From JABWBD01 sp040768665 (GTDB taxonomy: Bacteria; Planctomycetota; Planctomycetia; Pirellulales; Thermoguttaceae), in contig JAXGMN010000018.1 of assembly GCA_040768665.1 (NCBI GenBank), positions 62,001-126,000 of the forward strand: 64,000 nucleotides of DNA, in the 5' to 3' direction. A model generated the notes under the pieces. That model ran no database searches, was not told where the DNA came from, and worked only from the letters and a program-made list of their open reading frames with translations. How positions within the stretch are numbered: position 1 is the first letter of the stretch; the number at the start of each line of letters is the position of its first letter. This document shows, in pieces, positions 1 to 7,500 of the stretch. The translations under genes were made by a program, and so were the position numbers.

Positions 1-183
1 CGCCGCCGTGATGCGAGGGACCTCAGTCTCGTCGACCGTGGTCGTCCCACGAAGTTTCCGCTTCCGCTTCTGGGTCATCCGGCTTTGCAGGTGGCTCGTG
101 CCCGCGGAGCGATGCTTCACTTTGCCGTTCGCCGTCAAACGGAATCGCTTCTTGGTGCCTTTGTGGGTCTTCTGTTTCGGCAT
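1..183 (-). CDS. rpmI: 50S ribosomal protein L35, C-terminal end cut by window edge
   Basis: Structural protein of the large ribosomal subunit. Reading leftward from the ATG at 183 gives 61 residues beginning MPKQKTHKGTKKRFRLTANG and continuing with KVKHRSAGTSHL, the typical L35 start rich in Lys and Arg. No stop is reached before base 1, and L35 is usually about 64-67 residues, so only a few codons are missing. It follows infC on the same strand after a gap of about 205 bases, the standard infC-rpmI-rplT order; rplT would be expected just outside the window. Confidence 0.93.
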   Translation of the reverse strand, partial: MPKQKTHKGTKKRFRLTANGKVKHRSAGTSHLQSRMTQKRKRKLRGTTTVDETEVPRITAA

Positions 184-388
184 GATCCTGCTGCCTGCTT
201 GGAACACATCGTAATGGGCAAGACCCGTCATTATAAACTTTCAGGTGCCCTGGCAAAGGGGTTCGGTGCAAAACGAACCCATTGTCTGCATTTCGGGTGG
301 CGAAAAACAACCCTACCGCGGAGCAGTCAGCGAAGACCGCCGGCACATCCCCCCTGTTGCCTTGAAAATTTGCCGGCCGGATTCCCGT

Positions 389-913
389 CTACTTAGGGGC
401 CATCGTACACACAATTCGGCGCCCCTGCTGATTGGGTCCGGACTCGACGCGGGCGACGTCCTCGAGCTGCGTGAGGATCTCGTCGATCACCTTGCGACCC
501 TCTTCCACGTGTGCCATCTCGCGGCCGCGGAACATCACCGACAAGAGGACTTTGTCTTTGTTCGCCAGGAACTCCCGCGCACGGCTGACTTTCACGTTAA
601 TATCGTGTTCGCCCGTCTTGGGCCGGACACGGATTTCCTTAATCTTGACCTGGTGGGAGGTCGTCTTGTGCTGACGCTTCTTCTGCTGGTACTTGAACTT
701 GCCGAAATCCATGATTCGGCAGACCGGCGGCCGCTCGGTGGGGGCCACCTCGACCAGGTCCAGCCCTGCGAGCCGAGCAGCGGACAGGGCACTGTCAGCG
801 GACATGATTCCCAACTGGCTTCCGTCTGCCCCGATCACCCGGACCTGCGGAGCCCGGATCTGCTCGTTTACCCGTTGCTGTTTCGGTTCGATAGCCGCAA
901 TCCTCCTTTGCAT
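389..913 (-). CDS. infC: translation initiation factor IF-3
   Basis: IF-3 binds the 30S subunit, prevents premature joining of 50S and proofreads initiator tRNA and start codon. The 174-residue frame has the N-terminal domain (QQRVNEQIRAPQVRVIG, then LVEVAPTERPPVCRIMDFGKF) and the C-terminal domain (VKIKEIRVRP, then LLSVMFRGREMAH), a full-length match to the family. It lies downstream of thrS and upstream of rpmI on the same strand. The ATG at 913 has no SD in front of it. Instead a perfect AAAGGAGG lies inside codons 2-4 (902-909), followed by ATT at 901 and ATC at 892, nine bases after the SD. Because infC in other bacteria often starts at a rare codon used for autoregulation, the real start may be ATC at 892 or ATT at 901 rather than 913. 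Confidence 0.95.
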   Translation of the reverse strand: MQRRIAAIEPKQQRVNEQIRAPQVRVIGADGSQLGIMSADSALSAARLAGLDLVEVAPTERPPVCRIMDFGKFKYQQKKRQHKTTSHQVKIKEIRVRPKTGEHDINVKVSRAREFLANKDKVLLSVMFRGREMAHVEEGRKVIDEILTQLEDVARVESGPNQQGRRIVCTMAPK

Positions 914-934
914 GTGAATGGAAGCACCCTTACG

Positions 935-1031
935 ACCTGTCTCAAAACCGGCGGGGACCGGCGCATTTTGCGGAGTCTTCGGAGCAAAATGTACCCGTTC
1001 CCTCCTTCTCCCTGGTTTTGGGATAGGCTCT
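935..1031. repeat. palindromic repeat, family A copy 1
   Basis: About 97 bp. Its outer ends are inverted (CTGTCTCAAAACCGG at the left, GGTTTTGGGATAGGCTC at the right). The centre is the hallmark of family A: CATTTTGCGGAG, TCTTC, CGGAGCAAAATG-type inverted arms, flanked by GGGGACCGG and CCCGTTCCC. It begins about 20 bases upstream of the longest infC frame. Copies 2, 3 and 4 lie near 27.9, 56.6 and 19.8 kb. Confidence 0.8.
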
Positions 1032-1153
1032 TACACCACTCTAACGACCTGCGAGCCGGCGGTGCTTCGGAAAACCGGCTCCCTATTGTATCGAGTATTT
1101 CGGCCCTGATGAATCACGTCAAGCTGCCGCGAGCCGTGAAACGCCACAAAACC

Positions 1154-1301
1154 GCTCTCTGGCGCTCTGTGCGCCCCGCGGATGAAAAAGGGGACTGGCT
1201 CCGCAAGGTCTCGTATCTTCGCGCTCATTCACCCACGACCGCTTGCGGTGCCTGGCCCCTTTTTCATCAAGCTACTCTCTGGCGCTCCGTTCGCCCTGCG
1301 G
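1154..1301. repeat. palindromic repeat, family B copy 1, with flanking direct repeats
   Basis: The core 1181-1268 begins GATGAAAAAGGGGACTGGCT and ends with the near complement (TTGCGGTGCC, TGGCCCCTTTTTCATC), so the ends can pair over about 30 bases. The core is bracketed by two imperfect 28-base direct repeats at 1154-1181 and 1274-1301 (CTCTCTGGCGCTC then GTKCGCCCYGCGG), about 24 of 28 identical. The direct repeats are too long for an ordinary target-site duplication. The element fills the space between the thrS stop and family A copy 1. Confidence 0.8.
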
Positions 1302-1315
1302 CGACCGCTCAGCCG

Positions 1316-3271
1316 TTACGACCTCCTGCGGACCGCCTTGGTGCGAATTTCCTCCTGAAGCTTCTCGATTGCCGCTTCCACGCTCATCGCCCCCAAGTCC
1401 CCGTCGATTCGATCCCGAACGGCCACGGTGTCCTGCTCCACCTCTCGGCCGCCGACGACCATCATGTACGGAATCAGCTCGAGCTGGGCGGTGCGAATCT
1501 TCGCCCCGATTTTCTCCGGACGATAATCTCCCGACACTCGCAATCCGGCCGCCGCCATCCGCTGCTGAACCTGTCGGGCGTAGTCCTCGAATTTCTCGCT
1601 ACCGCGAGCACGCGGGCCTGCTCGGGTGCCAGCCAGGGGAAAAGCCCCGGCGAAATGCTCGATGAGCATGCCGACGAACCGCTCGAGCGATCCGAAGGGG
1701 GCGCGGTGGATCATCACGGGCCGGTGGGGGCGGTTGTCCGCGCCGGTGTACTCCAACGCGAACCGCTGCTCGCTCGGAAGGTTGTAATCCAACTGTACGG
1801 TGCCGAGCTGCCAGTCGCGGCCGAGGCAGTCGGCCACGATGAAGTCGGCCTTCGGCCCGTAAAAAGCTGCCTCGCCCTGCACGACCTGCAAATCGGGCAG
1901 ATCCATCTTGCGGCAAACCGATTCCAGGGCCGCCTCGGCGCGATCCCAAGTCTCCGGTTCCCCGACGTACTTGGAGCTACCCGGGTCGCGGAAGCTGAGT
2001 CGCACACGATAGTCCTCCAGCCCCAAGGTCTTCAGCACGAACTGCGTCATTTCCAGGCAGCCTCGGAACTCGTCGGCTACCTGCTCGTCGGTGCAGAAAA
2101 TGTGGGCATCGTCCTGGGTGAACCCTCGAACGCGAATCATGCCGCTCAGTTCACCCGACTGCTCGAACCGGTGAACCAGTCCCAGCTCCGCCAGGCGCAA
2201 CGGAAGATCGCGGTAGCTCCGCGGCTTCGACTGGTAAATGGTGATGTGGTGAGGGCAGTTCATCGGCCGCAGCAGGTAGCGGTCCCCATCCTGCATCTCG
2301 ATGGGCGGAAACTGGCTGTCCGAATAGTACGGAAAATGCCCGGAGGTCTCGTACAATTGGACTCGCCCGATGGCCGGGGTGTAGACCGGCTGGTAGCCTC
2401 GCTTGAGCAGCTCCCCATAGATGAAGCTTTCGAGCTCCCGGCGAACCGTGGCGCCCTTGGGCAGCCAGAGAACCAGTCCGGAACCGACCGCCTGATCGAT
2501 TGTGAACAGTTCGAGCTGCCGCCCAAGCACCCGGTGGTCGCGACGCTTCGCTTCCTCCACTCGCTTGAGATAATCCTCCAGGTCCTGTTTGCTGAACCAG
2601 GCGGTGCCGTAAACTCGCTGAAGCTGTTGGCCGGAGGAATCCCCTTTCCAATAAGCGCCGGCCACCGAAAGAAGCTTGAACGTCTTGATCGCCCCCGCGC
2701 TGGGAACGTGGGGGCCGCGACACAGATCGATGAACTCGCCCTGACGGTAAAACGAGAGGGTTTCCTGATCGGCCAGACCCTCGCGGATATGCTCCACCTT
2801 GAGCGACTGCCCAAGGTCTGCGCATAGTTCGATTGCCCTTTCCCGCGGCTCGACGATCCGCTCGAAAGGCTCATCGGCCTGGATGATCTTGGCCATTTCG
2901 GCCTCGATCTTCGGGAAGTCGGCTTCGGAGATCGGTTTTTCCAGCAGGAAGTCGTAATAGAACCCATTATCGACCGTGGGGCCGAAAGCGAGTTCCACGC
3001 CTTCGTAAAGCCGCATAACCGCCCGAGCCATCACATGAGCGGCCGAATGCCGCATGACGGCCAGCGCCTCGGGATCCTTGGCGGTGAGCAGTCGAAGAGC
3101 GATCTCACCCTCCTCGGGCAGCGTCGAATCGACCCCGACCACTTGGCCGTCGACCTCGGCAGCCAAAGTCGCCTTTGCCAGCCGAGGCCCAATGTGAGAA
3201 GCGACATCGATTGGTCGGACACGGCGAGAGAACTCCAAGATACTCTCGTCGGGGAGTTTAACTTTGAGCAT
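1316..3271 (-). CDS. thrS: threonyl-tRNA synthetase
   Basis: Charges tRNA-Thr with threonine in the cytoplasm. Domains in order: N-terminal TGS domain (about residues 1-62), editing domain with HSAAHVMARAV and FEFIDLCRGPHVPS-type motifs, class II catalytic core (LRPMNCPHH, RHRFEQSGE-like, GFTQDDAHIFC), and anticodon-binding domain (EKIGAKIRTAQLELIPYMMVVG). ATG at 3271 has GGAG just upstream and gives 651 residues, normal for ThrRS; the frame upstream to 3541 is unlike the family. Oddity: between the catalytic and anticodon domains (1600-1636) the frame reads AGTRAGPRARG, where ThrRS has WLAPEQARVLAV. The shifted frame restores LAPEQARVLAV, so two nearby indels seem to cancel out (see findings). 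First gene of the thrS-infC-rpmI cluster. Confidence 0.95.
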   Translation of the reverse strand: MLKVKLPDESILEFSRRVRPIDVASHIGPRLAKATLAAEVDGQVVGVDSTLPEEGEIALRLLTAKDPEALAVMRHSAAHVMARAVMRLYEGVELAFGPTVDNGFYYDFLLEKPISEADFPKIEAEMAKIIQADEPFERIVEPRERAIELCADLGQSLKVEHIREGLADQETLSFYRQGEFIDLCRGPHVPSAGAIKTFKLLSVAGAYWKGDSSGQQLQRVYGTAWFSKQDLEDYLKRVEEAKRRDHRVLGRQLELFTIDQAVGSGLVLWLPKGATVRRELESFIYGELLKRGYQPVYTPAIGRVQLYETSGHFPYYSDSQFPPIEMQDGDRYLLRPMNCPHHITIYQSKPRSYRDLPLRLAELGLVHRFEQSGELSGMIRVRGFTQDDAHIFCTDEQVADEFRGCLEMTQFVLKTLGLEDYRVRLSFRDPGSSKYVGEPETWDRAEAALESVCRKMDLPDLQVVQGEAAFYGPKADFIVADCLGRDWQLGTVQLDYNLPSEQRFALEYTGADNRPHRPVMIHRAPFGSLERFVGMLIEHFAGAFPLAGTRAGPRARGSEKFEDYARQVQQRMAAAGLRVSGDYRPEKIGAKIRTAQLELIPYMMVVGGREVEQDTVAVRDRIDGDLGAMSVEAAIEKLQEEIRTKAVRRRS

Positions 3272-3379
3272 GTTCTCCGAATTGCCTGTTTTCTGACCTC
3301 GGCAATGGCAACGTCGATACAAAGGACGCGGCTGATCCCTGCAAGGGAGCACTGGCGAGGTATGAGGGATGAAGGCTTT

Positions 3380-3409
3380 AGTATAGGGTTTTGGGGAGGC
3401 CCCAATCAA
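3380..3409 (-). promoter_or_regulatory. candidate sigma-70-type promoter for thrS
   Basis: On the minus strand, TTGATT (3404-3409) and TATACT (3380-3385) are separated by 18 bases, four of six and five of six matches to the vegetative consensus. The predicted start lies near 3373, leaving a leader of about 100 bases before thrS. The rest of the 333-base gap between thrS and tRNA-Val holds no gene that I can recognise. Sequence-only prediction. Confidence 0.45.
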
Positions 3410-3604
3410 GAGTAGGTAATTGCAGGTAAGGTTCGCCACACCGGTTCTAGCACAGGCGCGAGCTAGCGTGCCGGCATTCCCGGCTACCAGAGTCAATTGG
3501 TGTGGCGCGCCCCTTGACTGTTTCGGCCGGCGATGCCACATTTAACTTGGTCAACTCGCAGGCCCCCAGCGTCGACGTCTGCGAGCGTGCTTAGAGGGAA
3601 AGAT

Positions 3605-3679
3605 GGGCGATTAGCTCAGTTTGGTTAGAGCACTAGCTCGACAAGCTAGGGGTCACTGGTTCGAGTCCAGTATCGCCCA
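3605..3679 (+). tRNA. tRNA-Val (anticodon GAC)
   Basis: A 75-base cloverleaf. The acceptor arms GGGCGAT (3605-3611) and ATCGCCC (3672-3678) pair perfectly, with discriminator A at 3679. D arm is GCTC/GAGC; the anticodon stem is CTAGC/GCTAG with loop TCGACAA, giving anticodon GAC, which reads GUC and GUU valine codons. The T arm is ACTGG-TTCGAGT-CCAGT with the invariant TTCGA. CCA is not encoded. It stands alone between thrS (divergent) and a convergent reductase gene, followed at once by a terminator hairpin. Confidence 0.96.
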
Positions 3680-3686
3680 CTCACTT

Positions 3687-3727
3687 AAAGCATTTCGCAG
3701 CAACGAGTTGCGACGGGCTTTCTTTTT
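3687..3727 (+). terminator. rho-independent terminator after tRNA-Val
   Basis: Starting eight bases after the tRNA, AAAGC (3687) pairs with GCTTT, and TCGCA pairs with TGCGA inside it. The hairpin is followed by TCTTTTT, ending at 3727. Confidence 0.65.
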
Positions 3728-3838
3728 GGAATTCCCGTAAAGATCGCCGCCTGTAAAGGTCTTTGTAAAGGATCGGGAGGCCCAAGAATTCCCGAGATTC
3801 ATGAATGATCCGGGCTAAGAGCCCACCTGCTGGTGCGA

Positions 3839-4900
3839 TCATCGCCATTGCAACTCGGTGCCGGGAATCTCGAGAATGAACTCGGGACCGAATGCCTTCG
3901 ACGGCGTACTGAATCCAGCAGTGGGGCTGCTGGCGAGCGTCTTTTCGACTGCGGCGAGCGCCGTCAGTACGGTGAGTCGATATGCCTCCGGCCCCGTCAG
4001 CGTGGCCTCAACGCTCTCGCCATCGGTATTCGATACGCGTGCCCAAAACGAACTGGTGCCGCCCGCAGGGGTGGTGTCGCGGCGGGTGAAAAAGCGTTGA
4101 AGGATCGGCTTTGCCAGCTCTCTCAGCAACGGGAGCTTCACCGCCGACAAGAAGACGCGAAATCGCCGAATCCAGCGAATCTGAGCCGCCGGCATTTCCA
4201 TGGATACTTCGATATTGGGAATCCCGGTGGAATACCAGGCGGTCGCCACATCGCCCCAAGGGATGGTCGCTACGGTGCGTTTGCCTTCGCGAAAGGGGAC
4301 GTCCATGCTCTTCCAGGCTAGCGGCATGGAGACAATTTGCCCGTTGTGTCGTACCGTACCACCGCGGCCAAGACGTTCGAGCATGGTATTCAAGGTTCCG
4401 CGGCTAGGCGGCCCGACACCGGCAAAGGCAAGTTCGAGGCGAGTCGCTGCGGGCATCCGCGCGGCGAGCATGGCAGCGAGACAGTCGCTCGGGACGACAT
4501 CGAAACCGACGGCCGGCAAGAGAACAATCTCCGCGCGCACGGCCTCCTCGTGTCGTTTCGCGGCCGCTTCGATGACGTCGATTTCCCCGGTGATGTCGAG
4601 GTAGTGCACACCGGCCTTCATGCAAGCGTCGATCATTGGCCTGGATGTGGCAGAAAAGGGCCCGGCACAGTGCAGAACGGCTCGGCAGCCGGATAACTCA
4701 GCGACCACTTGATCGAGATTGTCCAGAGAGAATACGCGAAGCGGACAGTCCAGGGCGTCGGCCATCGGTCGGAGCCTCGACCGCGTGCGCCCAGCAAGGA
4801 TGGGCCTGACCCCGCGATGCACCGCCTCCTCGGCAATTCTCCGGCCTGTGTAGCCATTGGCTCCGTAGAGCATCCATGAAATGCTGACAGCGTCGGTCAT
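3839..4900 (-). CDS. saccharopine dehydrogenase-like NAD(P)-binding reductase (trans-acting enoyl reductase type)
   Basis: Rossmann-fold protein of about 353 residues resembling the saccharopine dehydrogenase NADP-binding domain family, which includes lipid trans-acting enoyl reductases. The N-terminus has the nucleotide-binding stretch WMLYGANGYTGRRIAEEAV, then LAGRTRSRL, followed by AVLHCAGPFSATSRPMIDACM and GVHYLDITGE, and FDVVPSDCLAAML, all typical of the family. The substrate cannot be read from sequence. I chose the ATG at 4900 (MTDAVSISW). The frame is open to 4981, but that extension runs into palindromic repeat C1, which starts at 4942. Its 3' end converges on tRNA-Val. Confidence 0.8.
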   Translation of the reverse strand: MTDAVSISWMLYGANGYTGRRIAEEAVHRGVRPILAGRTRSRLRPMADALDCPLRVFSLDNLDQVVAELSGCRAVLHCAGPFSATSRPMIDACMKAGVHYLDITGEIDVIEAAAKRHEEAVRAEIVLLPAVGFDVVPSDCLAAMLAARMPAATRLELAFAGVGPPSRGTLNTMLERLGRGGTVRHNGQIVSMPLAWKSMDVPFREGKRTVATIPWGDVATAWYSTGIPNIEVSMEMPAAQIRWIRRFRVFLSAVKLPLLRELAKPILQRFFTRRDTTPAGGTSSFWARVSNTDGESVEATLTGPEAYRLTVLTALAAVEKTLASSPTAGFSTPSKAFGPEFILEIPGTELQWR

Positions 4901-4941
4901 GGCCGAAGCTCCGGCAGGAAAAGTAAGAGGCCAACTTCCTG

Positions 4942-5062
4942 GTAACCGCTCACGGGGCGGAACAGAGGAGGACAGGTTCATGTTTCAGCCAACGTCTTTG
5001 GCGACAAGACGACGCCAATCGTCCGAAAATGGGACCAGTCCCCGACCGCCCCGCGAACGCTT
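4942..5062. repeat. palindromic repeat, family C copy 1
   Basis: Begins GTAACCGCTCACGG, continues GAGGACAGG, and near its right end has GTCCGAAAATGGGACCAGTC and CCGACC. It aligns with the reverse complement of the complete copy C3 at 60829-60952 (outer GTAAC/GTTAC, inner GGGACAGG and CCAGTCCCC, central TTGACGCCAA-like block). It lies upstream of the reductase start and directly abuts half of a family B element. Confidence 0.7.
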
Positions 5063-5071
5063 TTCTATTTT

Positions 5072-5101
5072 ACTTGCGGTACCTGTTCCCTTTTTCATCA
5101 C
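5072..5101. repeat. half of a family B palindromic repeat fused to C1
   Basis: Only the right arm of family B is present: ACTTGCGGTACCTGTTCC followed by CTTTTTCATCA. The matching left arm (GATGAAAAAGGGGACTGG) is absent, its place being taken by the end of C1. This suggests insertion or recombination between elements sharing the GGGGAC motif. The rest of the roughly 420-base gap to the next gene (to 5320) shows no other gene. Confidence 0.6.
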
Positions 5102-5320
5102 GCGAGTGGAAGCCGGCCAGGTGACGACGCAGATCGCCCATAACGATGGGTGATCGGACCCCTCTATGCGGTGGCGAGTGAGCATTGGCATTGACGGGTG
5201 GAATGGCGGCTGATATTTTCCTCCACCCCTGGGGATACTCGCGGCATCGTCGGCTGGCAACCGGGAATCGGAGCGGCACTAGCCCTTTGATTTGCGGCGG
5301 CCCGCAAAAGGAGTCATTCG

Positions 5321-5569
5321 ATGCGATACTTGGTTGGAGTGGCTGGTGTTCTAATGGCCGGGGTTCTTCTGTCAGGCTGTTGCTGCGGTCCCCGGTATTA
5401 CCAGCCCACCTACGCCCAACAGCCGGCATACGCGCAGCAACCGGCTGTCTGTCTTCCCCAAACAGCCGCTCAGACCTACTGTCAGCCGCAGCCGACCGCC
5501 TGCCCGCCTCAGACGCAGACTGTCTGTCCGCCCGGCTGCGTGCCGGCGCAGGTGCCCACCGTTCAATAA
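5321..5569 (+). CDS. small Cys/Gln/Pro-rich lipoprotein
   Basis: 82 residues. A signal peptide MRYLVGVAGVLMAGVLLSGC ends in a lipobox (LLSGC), so the mature protein should be acylated at Cys20 and membrane-anchored. The mature part starts CCCGPRYYQP and carries repeats of YAQQP (about residues 30-42) and PQT/CPPQTQ blocks with several Cys, a low-complexity surface-type composition. AAAGGAG lies 6-7 bases before the ATG, supporting a real gene despite its size. Function unknown; similar short Cys/Gln-rich lipoproteins are common in planctomycetes (general knowledge, not checked). It stands alone between repeats. Confidence 0.75.
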   Translation: MRYLVGVAGVLMAGVLLSGCCCGPRYYQPTYAQQPAYAQQPAVCLPQTAAQTYCQPQPTACPPQTQTVCPPGCVPAQVPTVQ

Positions 5570-5628
5570 CCAACTCCTCTCCATTCGCCGCCTGCCTGGC
5601 ACCACGCTGGAGGCTCCTGCCCTGGGGT

Positions 5629-5716
5629 GATGAAAAAAGGGACTGGCACCGCAAGAGCTTGTATCTTCGGTCCCATTCGCCCACGATTGCTTGCGGTGCC
5701 TGTCCCCTTTTTCATC
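5629..5716. repeat. palindromic repeat, family B copy 2
   Basis: Starts GATGAAAAAAGGGACTGGCA, CCGCAAG and ends TTGCGGTGCC, TGTCCCCTTTTTCATC, so the ends pair over about 30 bases around a centre (TTGTATCTTCGGTCCCATTC) close to that of copy 1. It lies in the 357-base gap between the lipoprotein and hemY; the remainder of that gap shows no gene. Confidence 0.85.
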
Positions 5717-5926
5717 AGATGCCCTGTTCCTTGCACAATCACGCCTGACGCGAGACTGGGAAAGGTGGCGTTAGAATGTTAGGATCGCATCGTAGAACGA
5801 GGTTTTGGAGCCCCGTGGGTGGCGTGAAGCCGTAACGGGCGACTCTCGGATGGACGGTTGATTGGCTCGCCGCCGGTTGGCTTTCCCGAGACGCCGAATT
5901 CCACAAGACGAATTGCAGATAGGTGA

Positions 5927-7465
5927 ATGGTGTCCGAGGGGTTTGCAGGAGATCGGTCGACGGATTCGGCATTCAGGGAGAAACGGCAGTCCACCGCCAG
6001 ACGCGTGGCAGTGGTGGGCGGAGGTATCTCGGGACTGGCGGCCGCGCATCGGCTGATTGAGCTTGAGGCGAACTGCCAAGTAACGCTGTTCGAGCAATCG
6101 CCGCGATTAGGGGGGGTGTTGCGGACCGTTCACGAGAACGGATATCAGGTTGAGCAGAGTGCCGACAACTTCATCACCACCGTCCCCTGGGGAGTCGATC
6201 TGTGCAAGCGTCTCGGACTGGCCGACCAATTGATCCAGACCAATCCCGCATTCCGTCGGACGTTCGTCGTTCGCAATCGGCGTCTTTACCGGCTGCCCGA
6301 CGGCTTTCTCATGATGGCGCCGACGCGGATGTGGCCATTGGCGGTGACTCCGATCCTCAGCCCGGTCGGCAAAATGCGAGCCGCGATGGAGTACTTCCTC
6401 CCGCCGCGCAAAGACAACGACGATGAGAGCATGGCCGATTTCGTTCGGCGGCGGCTCGGCCGGGAGGTGTTCGAGCGGCTCGTGGAACCGCTGGTCAGCG
6501 GCGTCTACGCGGCCGACATGGAGCGGTTGAGCGTGCTGGCCACCCTGCCACGATTCCGCGAGATGGAACGCGAGCACGGCAGCCTGATCCGCGCGATGCG
6601 TCGGCAAATGGCTGCCCAGCGCAAGTTGTCGAAAAGGGGCGCAGGAGCCAGGGCGCCCCTGCACAGCGAGAGCGGTGCTCGTTACAGCATGTTTGTCACA
6701 CTGCGCGACGGACTGACCAGCATCGTTGACGCAATCGCTGCCCGGCTGCCTCAAGGCTCCGTGCGACTGCGTACGCCGATTCGGGGCATCGAGCGCGAAA
6801 GCGACGGCCGGTGGGCGCTGGTAACCGCCGCCGACACGCGCGAGACGTTCGACGCTGTGATCCTCGCCACGCCGTCGTACGAAGCCGCCAGACTGTTGCG
6901 TCCGCTCGCTCCGGGCCTTGGAGAGCGGCTTCGAGGAATCGAACATTCGGGCACGGCAATCGTATCGGTCGCATTCGATCGAAGCCAGGTCGCACACCCG
7001 CTGGATGGAATGGGCGCGGTGGTGCCGTCCACCGAAGGGATTCGGATGCTGGCGTGCAGTTTCAGCAGCCAGAAGTATGCGCACCGTGCGCCAGACGGCA
7101 AGATCCTGCTGCGGGTTTTCGCAGGCGGAGCGCGGGCTCCGGAAATGGCGGAGATGGACGACGGCGAACTCTGCCGGGTCCTTCTTGCGGAATTGCAGCG
7201 GATCCTGGGGCTACGGGGCGAACCATGCTACACAAACGTCGCCCACTGGCCGGGCACGATGCCCCAGTACCACGTTGGCCACCGTGAGAAGGTCGCCGCG
7301 ATCGAGAGCGAAATGGCGGCTCTGCCGAACCTTGAACTGGCCGGCAATGCGTATCACGGCGTCGGCATTCCGAATTGCATCCACAGTGGCGAAGTTGCGG
7401 CCGAGCGGGTACTGGGCGTTGCCGGGGAGAACGGCGGCGTGGAAGGGGAGGAAGGCTTGGGATAG
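5927..7465 (+). CDS. hemY: protoporphyrinogen oxidase (FAD-dependent, HemY/PPOX type)
   Basis: Oxidises protoporphyrinogen IX (or coproporphyrinogen III in some lineages) late in haem synthesis. The FAD-binding motif VAVVGGGISGLAAAHRL lies near residue 27, followed by VTLFEQSPRLGGVLRT and YQVEQSADNFITT, the classic HemY order. The middle has FVRRRLGREVFERLVEPLVSGVYAADMERLS, strongly diagnostic of PPOX, and the C-terminus has the second FAD motif region NLELAGNAYHGVGIPNCIHSGEVAA. 512 residues, slightly long because of an N-terminal lead of about 25 residues; an in-frame later start would need a non-ATG codon. It converges with the DUF502 gene. No other haem genes are nearby. Confidence 0.9.
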   Translation: MVSEGFAGDRSTDSAFREKRQSTARRVAVVGGGISGLAAAHRLIELEANCQVTLFEQSPRLGGVLRTVHENGYQVEQSADNFITTVPWGVDLCKRLGLADQLIQTNPAFRRTFVVRNRRLYRLPDGFLMMAPTRMWPLAVTPILSPVGKMRAAMEYFLPPRKDNDDESMADFVRRRLGREVFERLVEPLVSGVYAADMERLSVLATLPRFREMEREHGSLIRAMRRQMAAQRKLSKRGAGARAPLHSESGARYSMFVTLRDGLTSIVDAIAARLPQGSVRLRTPIRGIERESDGRWALVTAADTRETFDAVILATPSYEAARLLRPLAPGLGERLRGIEHSGTAIVSVAFDRSQVAHPLDGMGAVVPSTEGIRMLACSFSSQKYAHRAPDGKILLRVFAGGARAPEMAEMDDGELCRVLLAELQRILGLRGEPCYTNVAHWPGTMPQYHVGHREKVAAIESEMAALPNLELAGNAYHGVGIPNCIHSGEVAAERVLGVAGENGGVEGEEGLG

Positions 7466-7500
7466 CCCGGCCGTCGGTGCCAATGCCGGCAGCGGGTTTT

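Noticed and set aside
935..1301. Repeats as CRISPR or IS ends
   Set aside because: Palindromic single elements with no array periodicity, no transposase and no regular target duplications.
245..2827. 860-residue plus-strand frame opposite infC and thrS
   Set aside because: Antisense shadow of strongly supported thrS and infC in high-GC DNA; no motif and no SD.
3506..3545. Promoter for tRNA-Val (TTGACT near 3512)
   Set aside because: No acceptable -10 at 16-19 bases spacing; match not better than chance.
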